Source: CAYOHG01 sp964465125
GTDB lineage: Bacteria; Planctomycetota; Phycisphaerae; UBA1845; Fen-1342
Length of the DNA: 39,973 bases
NCBI GenBank assembly: GCA_964465125.1
Contig: CAYXIO010000034.1
Location: 1-39,973 of the forward strand
Reading direction: 5' to 3'
The position numbers were made by a program, and so were the translations under genes. Below are positions 16,805 to 25,085 of this stretch, piece by piece (position 1 is the first letter of the stretch; every line of letters begins with the position of its first letter). Below the pieces are notes generated by a model. That model saw only the letters and a list, made by a program, of their open reading frames with translations, did no database searches and was not told the origin of the DNA.

Positions 16805-19315
16805 ATGACCTCGCGCATCCTGATCGCACTCCTGCTTGCAGGCCTTTGGCTCGCTCCCACGCGCGCGCAGGAGCCCGCCTCCAAACCCGAGTCGCAGCCG
16901 GCCTCGCAGCCGGAGAGCGGATTGCCCGTGTCGCTCGCGGGCATTTCCGACGAAGGCGTCTTCACGCTGTACAAGAACGAGGACGCCATCGTCAGCAGCG
17001 AGTTCAAATGGGAGCCGAGCGGGCACTTTGAGACCGAAAACACGCTCTCGCTGGCCGGACAGACCGTCCGCTTCGCGTTCAAGTTCATCCCCGACGCCGA
17101 CGGCCGCTTCACCCGCATAGACATCGAGCAGCCGCAGGGCCCCGCAACGATCGAGCGTGACGGCGCGACGGCGCAGATCACCTTCAAGGACAAGAAGACC
17201 CCGGTCACGTTCAAACCCGACACGGTCCTCTTCGAGAACTTCACGCCCGCCTTCATGACGCTGGCCGTGAAGCGCTACGACCGCGCCGCCGGCGGCAAGC
17301 AGTCGTTCCCGGTCTTCGTGGTCGGCTCCGTGGTTGTCGATGCATCCCTGGAATTCACGGACACGGTCGAGCGGACCATCGGCGGCCGCGACCTGAAGTT
17401 TGACCGCTTCACCTACTACTTCCCAGGCGTCAACATCATCGTCTGGGCCGATGCCGACGCGAGAATCTATTTCGCCGACGTTCCGCAGCAGCGCGCCGCC
17501 TACGTCCGCAACGGCTACGAAGCGCTGCGGCACGAGCCCGCCTCCGACCCGCTGCTCTCGCAGCCGACCTTCGAAATCGTCGAGCAGCGCGGCGTCGAAG
17601 TCCCCATGCGCGACGGGCTGAAACTCTCCACCGACCTCTACCTGCCCAGGACGGACGCGAAGGTGCCCGTCATCCTGACGCGCACGCCCTACAAGAAGGA
17701 AATGTCCGAGCTCGAAGGACGCTTCTACGCCCGTCGCGGATACGCCATGGCCATCCAGGATGTCCGCGGACGCTTCGCCTCGCCCGGCGAGTGGGAACCG
17801 TTCGTCAACGAGAAAGAGGACGGCTATGACACCATTGAGTGGCTCGCCGCGCAGGCCTGGTGCACCGGCAAGGTCGGCATGATCGGCGGCTCCTACCTCG
17901 GCTGGGTCCAGTGGTGGGCTGCCAGTCAGAATCCGCCGCATTTAACCTGCATCATCCCAAACGTTTCTCCGCCCGACCCGTTCTACAACTTCCCGTACGA
18001 GTATGGCGTGTTCTTCGTCTGGGGCGGCATCTGGTGGGCCGACGTGGTCGAGCAGAACGCCACCGGCGACCTCTCGGGCGTTGCGTTCAGCAACATCATG
18101 GAAAAGAAGTTCGGAAAGCTGCTGGCCGATCTGCCCGTAATCGAGGCCGACAAGAAAGTGCTCGGCCGCGAGAGCCAGTATTGGCGCAGGTGGATCGAGC
18201 ACAACACGGCCGACGATTACTGGGCGCGGGCCAGCTTTCTCGATTCGCTCAAGAAAGTGCGCATTCCGGTCTTTCACCAGTCCGGCTGGTTCGACGGCGA
18301 CGGCATCGGCTCCAAGCTTAACTATGCCGCGATGAAATCTCACGGACACCCCAACCAGAGACTCATCCTCGGTCCCTGGGGGCACCAGGTGGAAGCCTCG
18401 CGCGCCATCGGCGAGTGGGATTTCGGCCCGCACGCCGCCATCGACCTGCCGCGCGAATACCTGCGCTGGTTCGATCACTGGCTCAAGGGCATCGACAACG
18501 GCGTCGACCGCGAGCCGCTCGTCCGCATCTTCGCGATGGAATCCAACGTCTGGCTGACCGGCGACACCTATCCGCTGCCGGAGACGAAGTTCGAGAAGTG
18601 GTACATCCGCAGCGCCGGCTCGGCCAACACCTCCAAGGGCGACGGCAAACTGACGCGCGAGCCGCCCGCCGCAGACTGCCCGGCCGACAAGTACACCTAC
18701 AACCCCGGCGATCCGACGCCCAACCCCAGCTATCGCGAGGAGACCGAGGCGGAAGAGAAGCAGGAGCTCTCCGCCGAGCAGCGCAAGAAGCTCGCCGAGG
18801 GACATCATCGGAAGGTCACCGATGCGCGCCCGGATATCCTGGTCTACACGAGCGATCCGTTCGAACAGGAGTACACCTTCGCAGGACCGCTCTCAGCCAC
18901 GCTTTTCGCGGCGACTTCGGCGAAAGACACGGATTGGTTCATGCGCGTGTTGAGGATCGAGCGCGACGGCGACCTCACGCCGCTGCTCGAGGGACGCCTG
19001 CGGGCTCGATTCCGCGAGTCCATGAGCAAGCCGACCCTGCTCGAGCCCGGCAAGACCTACGAATACAGCATCGACCTTTGGCAGACCGGCATCACCATCC
19101 GCGAGGGCGAGCGGCTGCGCGTGGAGATCGCCTCGGCATCGTGCCCCCTGTTCTCGCGCAACTTGAACACCGGCGGCCACAACGAAATGGAGACCGAATA
19201 CGTCGCCGCCGAACAGACCGTCTTTCACGACGCGTCGCGGCCGACCCACATTCTGCTGCCCATGATCCCCACAACGGTGCTGGAGGAAGCCAAAAGCCGA
19301 CCGGTGGACAAGTAG
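16805..19315 (+). CDS. Exported CocE/NonD-family alpha/beta hydrolase with an extra N-terminal domain
   Basis: An 836-residue protein. A signal peptide (about 1-21) is followed by a Pro/Ser/Gln-rich tract. Residues 40-250 form a beta-rich domain I do not recognise. From about 260 a CocE/X-Pro dipeptidyl-peptidase-like hydrolase follows, with V-P-M-R-D-G-L-K-L-S-T-D-L-Y, the nucleophile elbow G-G-S-Y-L-G, the Asp in S-G-W-F-D-G and the His in G-P-W-G-H-Q. It ends with the galactose-binding-like C-terminal beta domain. The family hydrolyses esters, amides or acyl-peptides (cocaine esterase, glutaryl-7-ACA acylase); the substrate is unknown. A stretch around 630-680 rich in Glu and Lys may be a flexible insert. 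Transcribed alone. Confidence 0.87.
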   Translation: MTSRILIALLLAGLWLAPTRAQEPASKPESQPASQPESGLPVSLAGISDEGVFTLYKNEDAIVSSEFKWEPSGHFETENTLSLAGQTVRFAFKFIPDADGRFTRIDIEQPQGPATIERDGATAQITFKDKKTPVTFKPDTVLFENFTPAFMTLAVKRYDRAAGGKQSFPVFVVGSVVVDASLEFTDTVERTIGGRDLKFDRFTYYFPGVNIIVWADADARIYFADVPQQRAAYVRNGYEALRHEPASDPLLSQPTFEIVEQRGVEVPMRDGLKLSTDLYLPRTDAKVPVILTRTPYKKEMSELEGRFYARRGYAMAIQDVRGRFASPGEWEPFVNEKEDGYDTIEWLAAQAWCTGKVGMIGGSYLGWVQWWAASQNPPHLTCIIPNVSPPDPFYNFPYEYGVFFVWGGIWWADVVEQNATGDLSGVAFSNIMEKKFGKLLADLPVIEADKKVLGRESQYWRRWIEHNTADDYWARASFLDSLKKVRIPVFHQSGWFDGDGIGSKLNYAAMKSHGHPNQRLILGPWGHQVEASRAIGEWDFGPHAAIDLPREYLRWFDHWLKGIDNGVDREPLVRIFAMESNVWLTGDTYPLPETKFEKWYIRSAGSANTSKGDGKLTREPPAADCPADKYTYNPGDPTPNPSYREETEAEEKQELSAEQRKKLAEGHHRKVTDARPDILVYTSDPFEQEYTFAGPLSATLFAATSAKDTDWFMRVLRIERDGDLTPLLEGRLRARFRESMSKPTLLEPGKTYEYSIDLWQTGITIREGERLRVEIASASCPLFSRNLNTGGHNEMETEYVAAEQTVFHDASRPTHILLPMIPTTVLEEAKSRPVDK

Positions 19316-19318
19316 CCC

Positions 19319-19353
19319 CCCCCTCCCCTCGGGGGACAGGGCAGGGTGAGGGA
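19319..19353. repeat. REP-like palindromic intergenic element
   Basis: The segment just after the hydrolase stop reads on the minus strand as codons for P-H-P-A-L-S-P-E-G-R-G. This peptide signature is often seen when dispersed GC-rich palindromic repeats are translated. The bases hold CCCTC, CGGGGGAC and GTGAGGG blocks that can fold back. It might serve as a terminator. Only one copy is visible here, so repeat status rests on general knowledge. Confidence 0.45.
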
Positions 19354-19391
19354 CCGCCTTCTTGGCAGACTCACGTGCATTGGACCCTTGC

Positions 19392-20177
19392 ATGAACGAC
19401 CGCCAGGCGCCCACCGGCGCGCATCTCGTCAGGGTCGACCGCCGGCGCAACTGCGAATCCGCAACGCTGGCAGCGTCCGCGCTGCGGCGGCTGGAAGCCG
19501 CCCTCCAGCCGTTCCCCTGGCTGAGTGACCGCTGGACGCGACCGGCCCTCCGCGCCGCGGCGTTCGAGACTCTGCGAAGCGAGGCCGCAAGCGGACTCGC
19601 CCTGATCGGCCCGGGAATGCACTTCCAGCCCCCGCCGCCGTTCGTCGAGGTCTTCGAGCCGATTCAGTTAGGCACCAACGACGATCAGCTCAAGGTGCTT
19701 TCCGGTGATGCACCCACGATCCAGGAAAAGCGGCGCTGGATCGTTGTGGTTGTTCTCGTTGTGACGGCGCTCGTGTGCGTGGTGCCGTTTGCCGTCATGC
19801 TGATGCGCGGCGCCGCCGGGCGCGCGGTGCAGCTCTTCTCCCTGTTTGCGGGGCTGCTCGTCCTCACGTTCGGCCTGGTCTTGGCCGCGCAGCGGATTTT
19901 TCAGCGCTGGTACCTGCTGCCCAGCGCGGTGGCCGTCGTCCGCCCGTACGGGTCCGAGGAACGACGGCTGGTGTTGTTCACCCGCACCGATGCCTACGCG
20001 TTGCTGCGTTACGTGCACACTGGCAAGACGACCGTGCTGGTGCTCGAATTGCGTTCGCTCGACGGCCGGCGCTGCCGGCGCCCGGTCAGCGAGCGCGAAG
20101 CGATGAGTTTTCTGGCCGCCTGGCAGAGCCCGCTTTCGCCGCCGCCGCTGGAGCAGATTCGCGCCTTGCTGTTCTAG
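19392..20177 (+). CDS. Membrane protein of unknown function with two helices and a PH-like C-terminal domain
   Basis: A 261-residue protein. The first 120 residues are soluble and unrecognised. Two adjacent hydrophobic helices (about 115-140 and 148-172) are separated by a short R-G-A-A-G-R turn. The last 85 residues are a compact beta-rich domain with R-W-Y-L-L-P-S-A-V-A-V-V-R-P, resembling the PH-like domain of YcxB-type bacterial membrane proteins. The role is unknown. Start at the ATG at 19392; a TTG at 19362 is in frame. Lies between two converging units, with wecB only 78 bases beyond its stop. Confidence 0.65.
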   Translation: MNDRQAPTGAHLVRVDRRRNCESATLAASALRRLEAALQPFPWLSDRWTRPALRAAAFETLRSEAASGLALIGPGMHFQPPPPFVEVFEPIQLGTNDDQLKVLSGDAPTIQEKRRWIVVVVLVVTALVCVVPFAVMLMRGAAGRAVQLFSLFAGLLVLTFGLVLAAQRIFQRWYLLPSAVAVVRPYGSEERRLVLFTRTDAYALLRYVHTGKTTVLVLELRSLDGRRCRRPVSEREAMSFLAAWQSPLSPPPLEQIRALLF

Positions 20178-20255
20178 AGAGCCTACACAATGTGGGAAAG
20201 CCTTCCGCCGCGGTGCCTTGGTGACGCTCCGTCCCCGTTCCCGGGCCCCCTCGGA

Positions 20256-21350
20256 CTACCGCCCCAGCACCGCCGCGATCCGCTCCGCCGCCCGGCCGTC
20301 CCATTTCTCCGGCACGGGCGGATGAGTCAGCTTCGTCGCGCGGCACTGCCGATAGGCCGCCAGCACCGTCGCCGGATCGCTGCCCACCAGCCGGTTCGTG
20401 CCGTGCGTGATCGTCACCGGCCGCTCGGTGTTCTCGCGCATCGTCAAGCACCACACGCCCAGGATGGTCGTCTCCTCCTGAATGCCGCCGGAATCGGTCA
20501 GCACGACGGCGGCGTTGCCGGTGAGCTTGAGAAACTCGAGGTAACCGAGCGGATCGACCAGCTTGAGCTGCTTCATCGCCGCGAAGCGCTGCGCCAGCCC
20601 CAGCTTCGCCAGGTTGTTGCGCGTGCGCGGGTGAATCGGGAAGACGATCGGCAGATCGGCCTGCACGACCTCGAAGATGTCGGCGATACGGCCGAGCGCC
20701 GCCGCGTCATCGACGTTGCTGGGTCGGTGCAGCGTAACCACGTTGTACTGCCCGGCGCTCAGGCCGAGCTGCTCCAGGATAGTCGAGCGCTGCGCGTGCT
20801 CGAGATTGGCCTTGAGCGTGTCGATCATCACGTTGCCGACGAAGTGAATCTTGTCGTCGCAGACGCCCTCGCGCTTCAGATTCTCGACGCCGCTGGGCTC
20901 GCTGACGAACAGCAGGTCGCTGATGGCGTCGGTCAGCAGGCGGTTGATCTCCTCGGGCATGCCGCGGTCGAAGCTGCGCAGGCCGGCCTCGACGTGAACC
21001 ACGCGCACGCCCAGCTTGGAGGCGACCAGTGCGCACGCGATCGTGCTGTTCACGTCGCCGACCACCAGGACCGTGTGCGGCTTGCGCTCCAGCACCAGCG
21101 GTTCGAAACGCCGCATGATTTCGGCGGTCTGCACGGCCTGGCTGCCCGAGCCGACCTCGAGGTTGATGTCCGGCTCGGGGATGTTGAGCTGCTTGAAGAA
21201 CAGCTCGGACATGTTGGCGTCGTAGTGCTGGCCGGTGTGCACCAGCAGCGGCTCGATGTTCGCATGCGCCCGATACGCCCGCATCAGCGGCGCGATCTTC
21301 ATGAAGTTCGGTCGCGCCCCGCAGATGTTGATGATCCGGTTGGTCGGCAT
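20256..21350 (-). CDS. wecB: UDP-N-acetylglucosamine 2-epimerase (non-hydrolysing)
   Basis: A 364-residue cytoplasmic enzyme that interconverts UDP-GlcNAc and UDP-ManNAc for surface polysaccharides. The GT-B-like two-domain fold is clear: G-A-R-P-N-F-M-K near the start, T-G-Q-H-Y-D, V-V-G-D-V-N-S-T, V-E-A-G-L-R-S, T-L-H-R-P-S-N-V-D, P-I-H-P-R-T and the UDP-binding T-D-S-G-G-I-Q-E-E. Also conserved is R-E-N-T-E-R-P (Thr in place of the more common R-x-x-T-E-R-P spacing is within family range). Length is normal. The start ATG at 21350 has a GGAA box. No other nucleotide-sugar genes adjoin it. Confidence 0.93.
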   Translation of the reverse strand: MPTNRIINICGARPNFMKIAPLMRAYRAHANIEPLLVHTGQHYDANMSELFFKQLNIPEPDINLEVGSGSQAVQTAEIMRRFEPLVLERKPHTVLVVGDVNSTIACALVASKLGVRVVHVEAGLRSFDRGMPEEINRLLTDAISDLLFVSEPSGVENLKREGVCDDKIHFVGNVMIDTLKANLEHAQRSTILEQLGLSAGQYNVVTLHRPSNVDDAAALGRIADIFEVVQADLPIVFPIHPRTRNNLAKLGLAQRFAAMKQLKLVDPLGYLEFLKLTGNAAVVLTDSGGIQEETTILGVWCLTMRENTERPVTITHGTNRLVGSDPATVLAAYRQCRATKLTHPPVPEKWDGRAAERIAAVLGR

Positions 21351-21384
21351 GGGAATTCCAGGATTGGCTCAGCAGGACGCAGGT

Positions 21385-21531
21385 GATAAGGTCGAAGGCC
21401 GAGGGACAAAGGCTGAAGGCCGAAAGATAAAGGCAAGAGTCAACCGTTTCATGCCTGTCCGCTCCGCTGGCTTGTCGCTTGGGCGTTTGGCATTCAGCCT
21501 GTGGCGTTCGGCATTCAGCCTTCAGCCTGAT
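21385..21531. repeat. Intergenic element of degenerate AAGGCTGAAGGC-type units with inverted arms
   Basis: The left arm (about 21387-21433) repeats units like AAGGCYGAAGGCCGA on plus. The right arm (21481-21530) has two near-identical 19-base direct repeats, GGCGTTTGGCATTCAGCCT and GGCGTTCGGCATTCAGCCT, which are the reverse complement of the left-arm theme. The two arms could therefore fold into a long imperfect hairpin. The element begins at the stop codon of the enoyl-CoA hydratase gene and fills the gap to wecB. Such degenerate units are met between genes in several bacterial groups. Confidence 0.6.
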
Positions 21532-22295
21532 TCGATCCACGGCGCCTTGCGCTTTTCGATGAACGCGGCCATCCCCTCGCGCGCCTCGGTGTCATTGAAG
21601 CAGGCGGCGAAGCGGTTCGTCTCGTCCGTGCCCAGCAGCGACTGTTTGATGCGCCGAATCGCCGCCGGTCCGCCGGGCGTCAGCCGCGCGATCCAGCGCC
21701 GCACCGCCTCATCGAGCGCTTCCGGCGTCGGCACGACTTCGTCCAGCAGGCCGATCCGCAGCGCTTCCTCGGCGCTGATCGCCTCGCCGGAGAACAGCAG
21801 CCGCCGCGCGACGGAGGGGCCGACCACTCGCGGCAGGCGTTCGGTGCCGCCCCAGCCGGGGATGATGCCCAGCAGGCACTCCGGCTGGCCGAGCCTGGCG
21901 TTGGCGCTGGCAATGCGGAAGTCGCAGGCCATCGACAGCTCACAGCCGCCGCCCAGCGCCGCGCCGTTGATGACGGCGAAGGTCGCCTGCGGCAGCGCTT
22001 CAATCGCGTCGAGCACGTGATGTCCGTGCTTGCTGAGCACCTCGGCCTCGTCGGGCGTGTAGTGCGACATCTCCTTGATGTCCGCGCCGGCCAAGAAGGT
22101 CTTGCCGACGGCCCGGAACAGCACGAAGCGGATCGAGCGATCGGTCGCGATCGGCTCGACCAGCCGTCCGATGGCCGCGATCACGGCCGACGAGATCACG
22201 TTGACGCCCTTCTCCGACGAGAACTGGATCGTCGCCACGTTGCCGTCGCGGATCAGCTCAACGCGCGTCTGGGGCGCCTGCGGTTCACTGCTCAT
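21522..22295 (-). CDS. Enoyl-CoA hydratase/isomerase (crotonase family)
   Basis: A 257-residue crotonase-fold enzyme. The acyl-CoA pocket F-L-A-G-A-D-I-K-E-M, the oxyanion-hole G-A-A-L-G-G-G-C-E-L and the L-G-I-I-P-G-W-G-G-T-E-R block with its catalytic Glu are all present. It hydrates enoyl-CoA to 3-hydroxyacyl-CoA in beta-oxidation or in butyrate or phenylacetate routes. The start ATG at 22295 lies inside the end of the upstream dehydrogenase gene (11-base overlap), which makes a coupled pair for consecutive steps. The open frame upstream of this ATG is a shadow of that gene. Confidence 0.9.
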   Translation of the reverse strand: MSSEPQAPQTRVELIRDGNVATIQFSSEKGVNVISSAVIAAIGRLVEPIATDRSIRFVLFRAVGKTFLAGADIKEMSHYTPDEAEVLSKHGHHVLDAIEALPQATFAVINGAALGGGCELSMACDFRIASANARLGQPECLLGIIPGWGGTERLPRVVGPSVARRLLFSGEAISAEEALRIGLLDEVVPTPEALDEAVRRWIARLTPGGPAAIRRIKQSLLGTDETNRFAACFNDTEAREGMAAFIEKRKAPWIESG

Positions 22296-23148
22296 AGGGG
22301 TAGAATCCCTTGCCACTCTTGCGTCCCAACCGGCCGGCGCGAACCATCGTCCGCAGCAGCGGCGCCGGCGCGTAATAGTCGGAACCCAGGTCGCGGTGCA
22401 AAACCTCCATGATGAACAGGCAGACATCCAGCCCGATCAGGTCCGCCAGCGCCAGCGGCCCCATCGGATGATTCATGCCCAGCTTCATCACGCCGTCCAG
22501 CGTCTCCGCATCCGCCACGCCGTCGGCAAAGCAGCGAATCGCCTCGTTGATCATCGGCATCAGCACGCGGTTGCTGACGAAGCCGGGGTGGTCCTTGACG
22601 CGCAGCGGAGTCTTGCCCAGGTCCTTCGAAAGCTCGGTGACGAGCTGCACCACCGGCTCGGGCGTGTCCAGCCCGACGACAACCTCAACCAGCGACATCA
22701 GCGGAACCGGGTTGAAGAAATGCATCCCGACGAACTGCGTCTTGCGGCCGCTGGACGCCGCCAATTCGCTGATCGAGATGCTGCTGGTGTTGCTGGCGAA
22801 GACGACCTCGGGCGCGACGATCTTGTGCAGCTCGGCGAAGAGCTGCCGCTTGGTGCCCGGATCCTCGATGACGGCCTCGACGACCAGGTCGGCCGACTTC
22901 ATGTCCGCCAGCGCGCAGGGCGCGATCCCGGACTTGATCGCGTTGAGCTGCTCCGCCGTGATCTTGCCCTTGCCGTGGAGCTTGTCGACCGATTTGTGAA
23001 TGCCGGCGATGCCCTTCTCCACAGCGCCTGGAAAGCTGTCGTGCAGCAGCACGCGGCGTCCGGACTGCGCGAACACCTGGGCGATCCCGGCGCCCATGGT
23101 GCCGGCTCCGATGACGCCGACGGTCTTGAGGGTAGTACGAATGGCCAT
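22285..23148 (-). CDS. 3-hydroxyacyl-CoA dehydrogenase (3-hydroxybutyryl-CoA dehydrogenase type)
   Basis: A 287-residue cytoplasmic NAD(P)-dependent enzyme of the short single-function type (Hbd/PaaH). The Rossmann motif is G-V-I-G-A-G-T-M-G-A-G-I-A. The catalytic His is in H-F-F-N-P-V, with the Glu in V-V-E-A-V-I-E and the C-terminal N-H-P-M-G-P-L-A-L-A-D block. It oxidises 3-hydroxyacyl-CoA to 3-ketoacyl-CoA. The ATG at 23148 has AGGAAG upstream; the further upstream frame is noncoding in character. Operon partner of the crotonase gene that overlaps its end. A TACACT -10-like box occurs at 23250-23245 on minus. Confidence 0.92.
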   Translation of the reverse strand: MAIRTTLKTVGVIGAGTMGAGIAQVFAQSGRRVLLHDSFPGAVEKGIAGIHKSVDKLHGKGKITAEQLNAIKSGIAPCALADMKSADLVVEAVIEDPGTKRQLFAELHKIVAPEVVFASNTSSISISELAASSGRKTQFVGMHFFNPVPLMSLVEVVVGLDTPEPVVQLVTELSKDLGKTPLRVKDHPGFVSNRVLMPMINEAIRCFADGVADAETLDGVMKLGMNHPMGPLALADLIGLDVCLFIMEVLHRDLGSDYYAPAPLLRTMVRAGRLGRKSGKGFYPYEQ

Positions 23149-23327
23149 GTGACCCGACTTCCTACCGGTCGCGAATGCAGAGCGGTGCGGAACATGCACG
23201 AATAGACGTGCGGGCGATGCCCGCGACGAGCAACCGGACAAGCTAGTGTAACGGTGCAGCGACGATTCGGCCAGCCGGCGCGGGCGCGTCGGCCGGCGGA
23301 CCTTGTCCCCTCTTGCGCGCACCGCCG

Positions 23328-23348
23328 GGCGGCGCTCAGAGCGCCGCC
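23328..23348 (-). terminator. Strong hairpin downstream of the nuclease-like gene
   Basis: GGCGGCGCT (23328-23336) and AGCGCCGCC (23340-23348) form a perfect 9-bp stem with a 3-base loop, 46 bases after the stop of the minus-strand gene at 23394. No T-run follows, so it would act as a Rho-dependent or RNA-stabilising end. The remainder of the gap 23149-23393 shows no gene. Confidence 0.4.
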
Positions 23349-23393
23349 GGCGCCCTGCTTTGCAGCACTCGCAGGCTCACCTGCGGCCGGCGA

Positions 23394-24950
23394 CTACGGG
23401 CACGAGCTGCCGAAGCGCACCAGCAGCTCGCTCAGGTCGTCGAGATCGACGGCGCCGTCGCCGGTGAGATCGCCCTGCGCGTACGTCGCGCCGTTGGAGA
23501 TGCCGAAGTTGACCAGCAGAATCGACAGGTCGTCGAGATCGATCGCGTCGTCACCGGTCAGGTCGCCCAGGCAGCCGCCGCCCGATTCGACCACCTCGCC
23601 GACCAGCGTCACGACGCGCGCCGGCTCGTCGACCGAATCCGACAGGATGGTGAGCGTGCCGCTCGTCGGCCCGACCACGCTGGTGTCCATCGAGACGAGG
23701 TGGCTGTTGCCGCCGCCGCCCGCGGCATCGACGTAGACGGTCGGTCCCGGCGTGACCGAAAAGCCGGCGGAGGTGTCCAGCGAATAATGCAGATCAGAGA
23801 TTCCGTCGACGCCCCACAGGCCGACGTCGCCGCTGTTCTCGACGTGCAGCGTCAGCACCGCGGGGTCGTTCTGAACCACGCTGCCGAAGTCGAGCGTTGT
23901 CTCGGAGTCGACTTCTGCCGGCACGCGCAGGTCGAGATACACCGGCAGGTGCCCCGCGGTCGTCGCCGCGTTGATCAGCGCCTGCGCGATCGTCGGTCCG
24001 ACCATCGTGTTCCCCGTCACGCGCAGGTTGGCATTGAAGCTCGTTCCGTCATTTCCCCAGGAGCGGTAGCTGTGATTGACGTCGTCCCACGTAGTGGTGC
24101 TATAGGGCGTATTGGGGTCGCCGATGTAGTCCAGCCCCGCCCCGTCGATCAGGTCGAAGTCGACCAGAATCTGGTCGTGGCGATCGTCCATGCCGCCGGA
24201 GCCGATCGGGTCCTGCGTGTGAACAAATCGGAAGCTGGCGTTGTTGTTCCAGCTTCCGGGCGTCGCGATCGGATCGTGGAACCGCCCGTCGTTATTGACC
24301 TGGGATCCGACCAGTTCGACGTACGCCGCCTGACCGGACGACTGGATATTGAAATCGCCCGCAAGCAGGAAGTTCCACGCCGGATTGAGCGTCTCCGCGT
24401 CCGCGCGGATGGCCGTGGCTTCGACCAGCCGGCGGGCCTGATCGTCCGACGTGTCGCCGGCCTTCATGTGGCTGCTGTAGCACGCCAGCACGGCGGCATC
24501 TCCGCTGTAGCCGACCAGCCGAACGTCGTAGCGCTCGACGTCGCGCGGGTGGTTCGGGGCGCCGCTGCCGACGGACACGACCGTGACGTTCAAAAAGTCG
24601 AGCTTGCTGGTGCGGTAGAAGAACGCGTTGTCCGTGTCGTTGCCGTTGATGAACGGGGCCGCCGCCCAGTCCCCCGGGCTGCCCGGTGCGCCGTTGAGGA
24701 TCGCCAGATAGTTGTTGACCGATGTCTGGCTGGTGAACTCCTGGCCGATCAGGATGTCCGGCCCGAGCGAGCGGCCCTCAAACTCGCCGTAAATCGCGGT
24801 CTGAAACTCGGTGACGCGGCCGCTGCTGTAATTGGTCACGTTCCAGGTCGCGACGCGCAGTTGCGCGCTGGCCAATCCACAGCACAAGAGCGTCGCCACG
24901 GTCGCCAACGCTGGACCGGTCCCCTGACTCGGTCGTCGTGTGGTACGCAC
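23394..24950 (-). CDS. Secreted endonuclease/exonuclease/phosphatase-fold protein with ASH-like domain and dockerin-like tail
   Basis: A 518-residue exported protein. A signal peptide (about 1-29) precedes an EEP catalytic domain: A-T-W-N-V at the start, G-Q-E-F with the metal-binding Glu, S-S-H-M-K, A-G-D-F-N-I, and D-D-R-H-D-Q-I-L near the end. Residues about 340-440 look like an immunoglobulin-type ASH/HYDIN domain (T-L-D-F-G-S-V-V-Q-N-D-P-A). The C-terminus is Cys, then G-D-L-T-G-D-D-A-I-D-L-D-D-L-S and D-L-T-G-D-G-A-V-D-L-D-D-L-S, ending FGSSCP. The substrate could be nucleic acid, a phosphoester or lipid. The start is GTG with AGGGGA seven bases upstream. Confidence 0.85.
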   Translation of the reverse strand: MRTTRRPSQGTGPALATVATLLCCGLASAQLRVATWNVTNYSSGRVTEFQTAIYGEFEGRSLGPDILIGQEFTSQTSVNNYLAILNGAPGSPGDWAAAPFINGNDTDNAFFYRTSKLDFLNVTVVSVGSGAPNHPRDVERYDVRLVGYSGDAAVLACYSSHMKAGDTSDDQARRLVEATAIRADAETLNPAWNFLLAGDFNIQSSGQAAYVELVGSQVNNDGRFHDPIATPGSWNNNASFRFVHTQDPIGSGGMDDRHDQILVDFDLIDGAGLDYIGDPNTPYSTTTWDDVNHSYRSWGNDGTSFNANLRVTGNTMVGPTIAQALINAATTAGHLPVYLDLRVPAEVDSETTLDFGSVVQNDPAVLTLHVENSGDVGLWGVDGISDLHYSLDTSAGFSVTPGPTVYVDAAGGGGNSHLVSMDTSVVGPTSGTLTILSDSVDEPARVVTLVGEVVESGGGCLGDLTGDDAIDLDDLSILLVNFGISNGATYAQGDLTGDGAVDLDDLSELLVRFGSSCP

Positions 24951-25085
24951 AGATTCCCCTCAGTCGGTCAGATCGGCTGCCAATCCCCGTCGGTGGGATT
25001 ACGTCCGAGACGCCCGCGAGTATAGCGGTACGCGGCCCCGCAGCACCAGCACCGCGGGCGGCCGTCGTGCCGGTTTTTCGGCGGA

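Noticed and set aside
23313..25025. A 570-codon plus-strand frame opposite the nuclease-like gene
   Set aside because: Shadow frame. The minus strand carries the EEP and dockerin motifs, a signal peptide and a ribosome-binding site.
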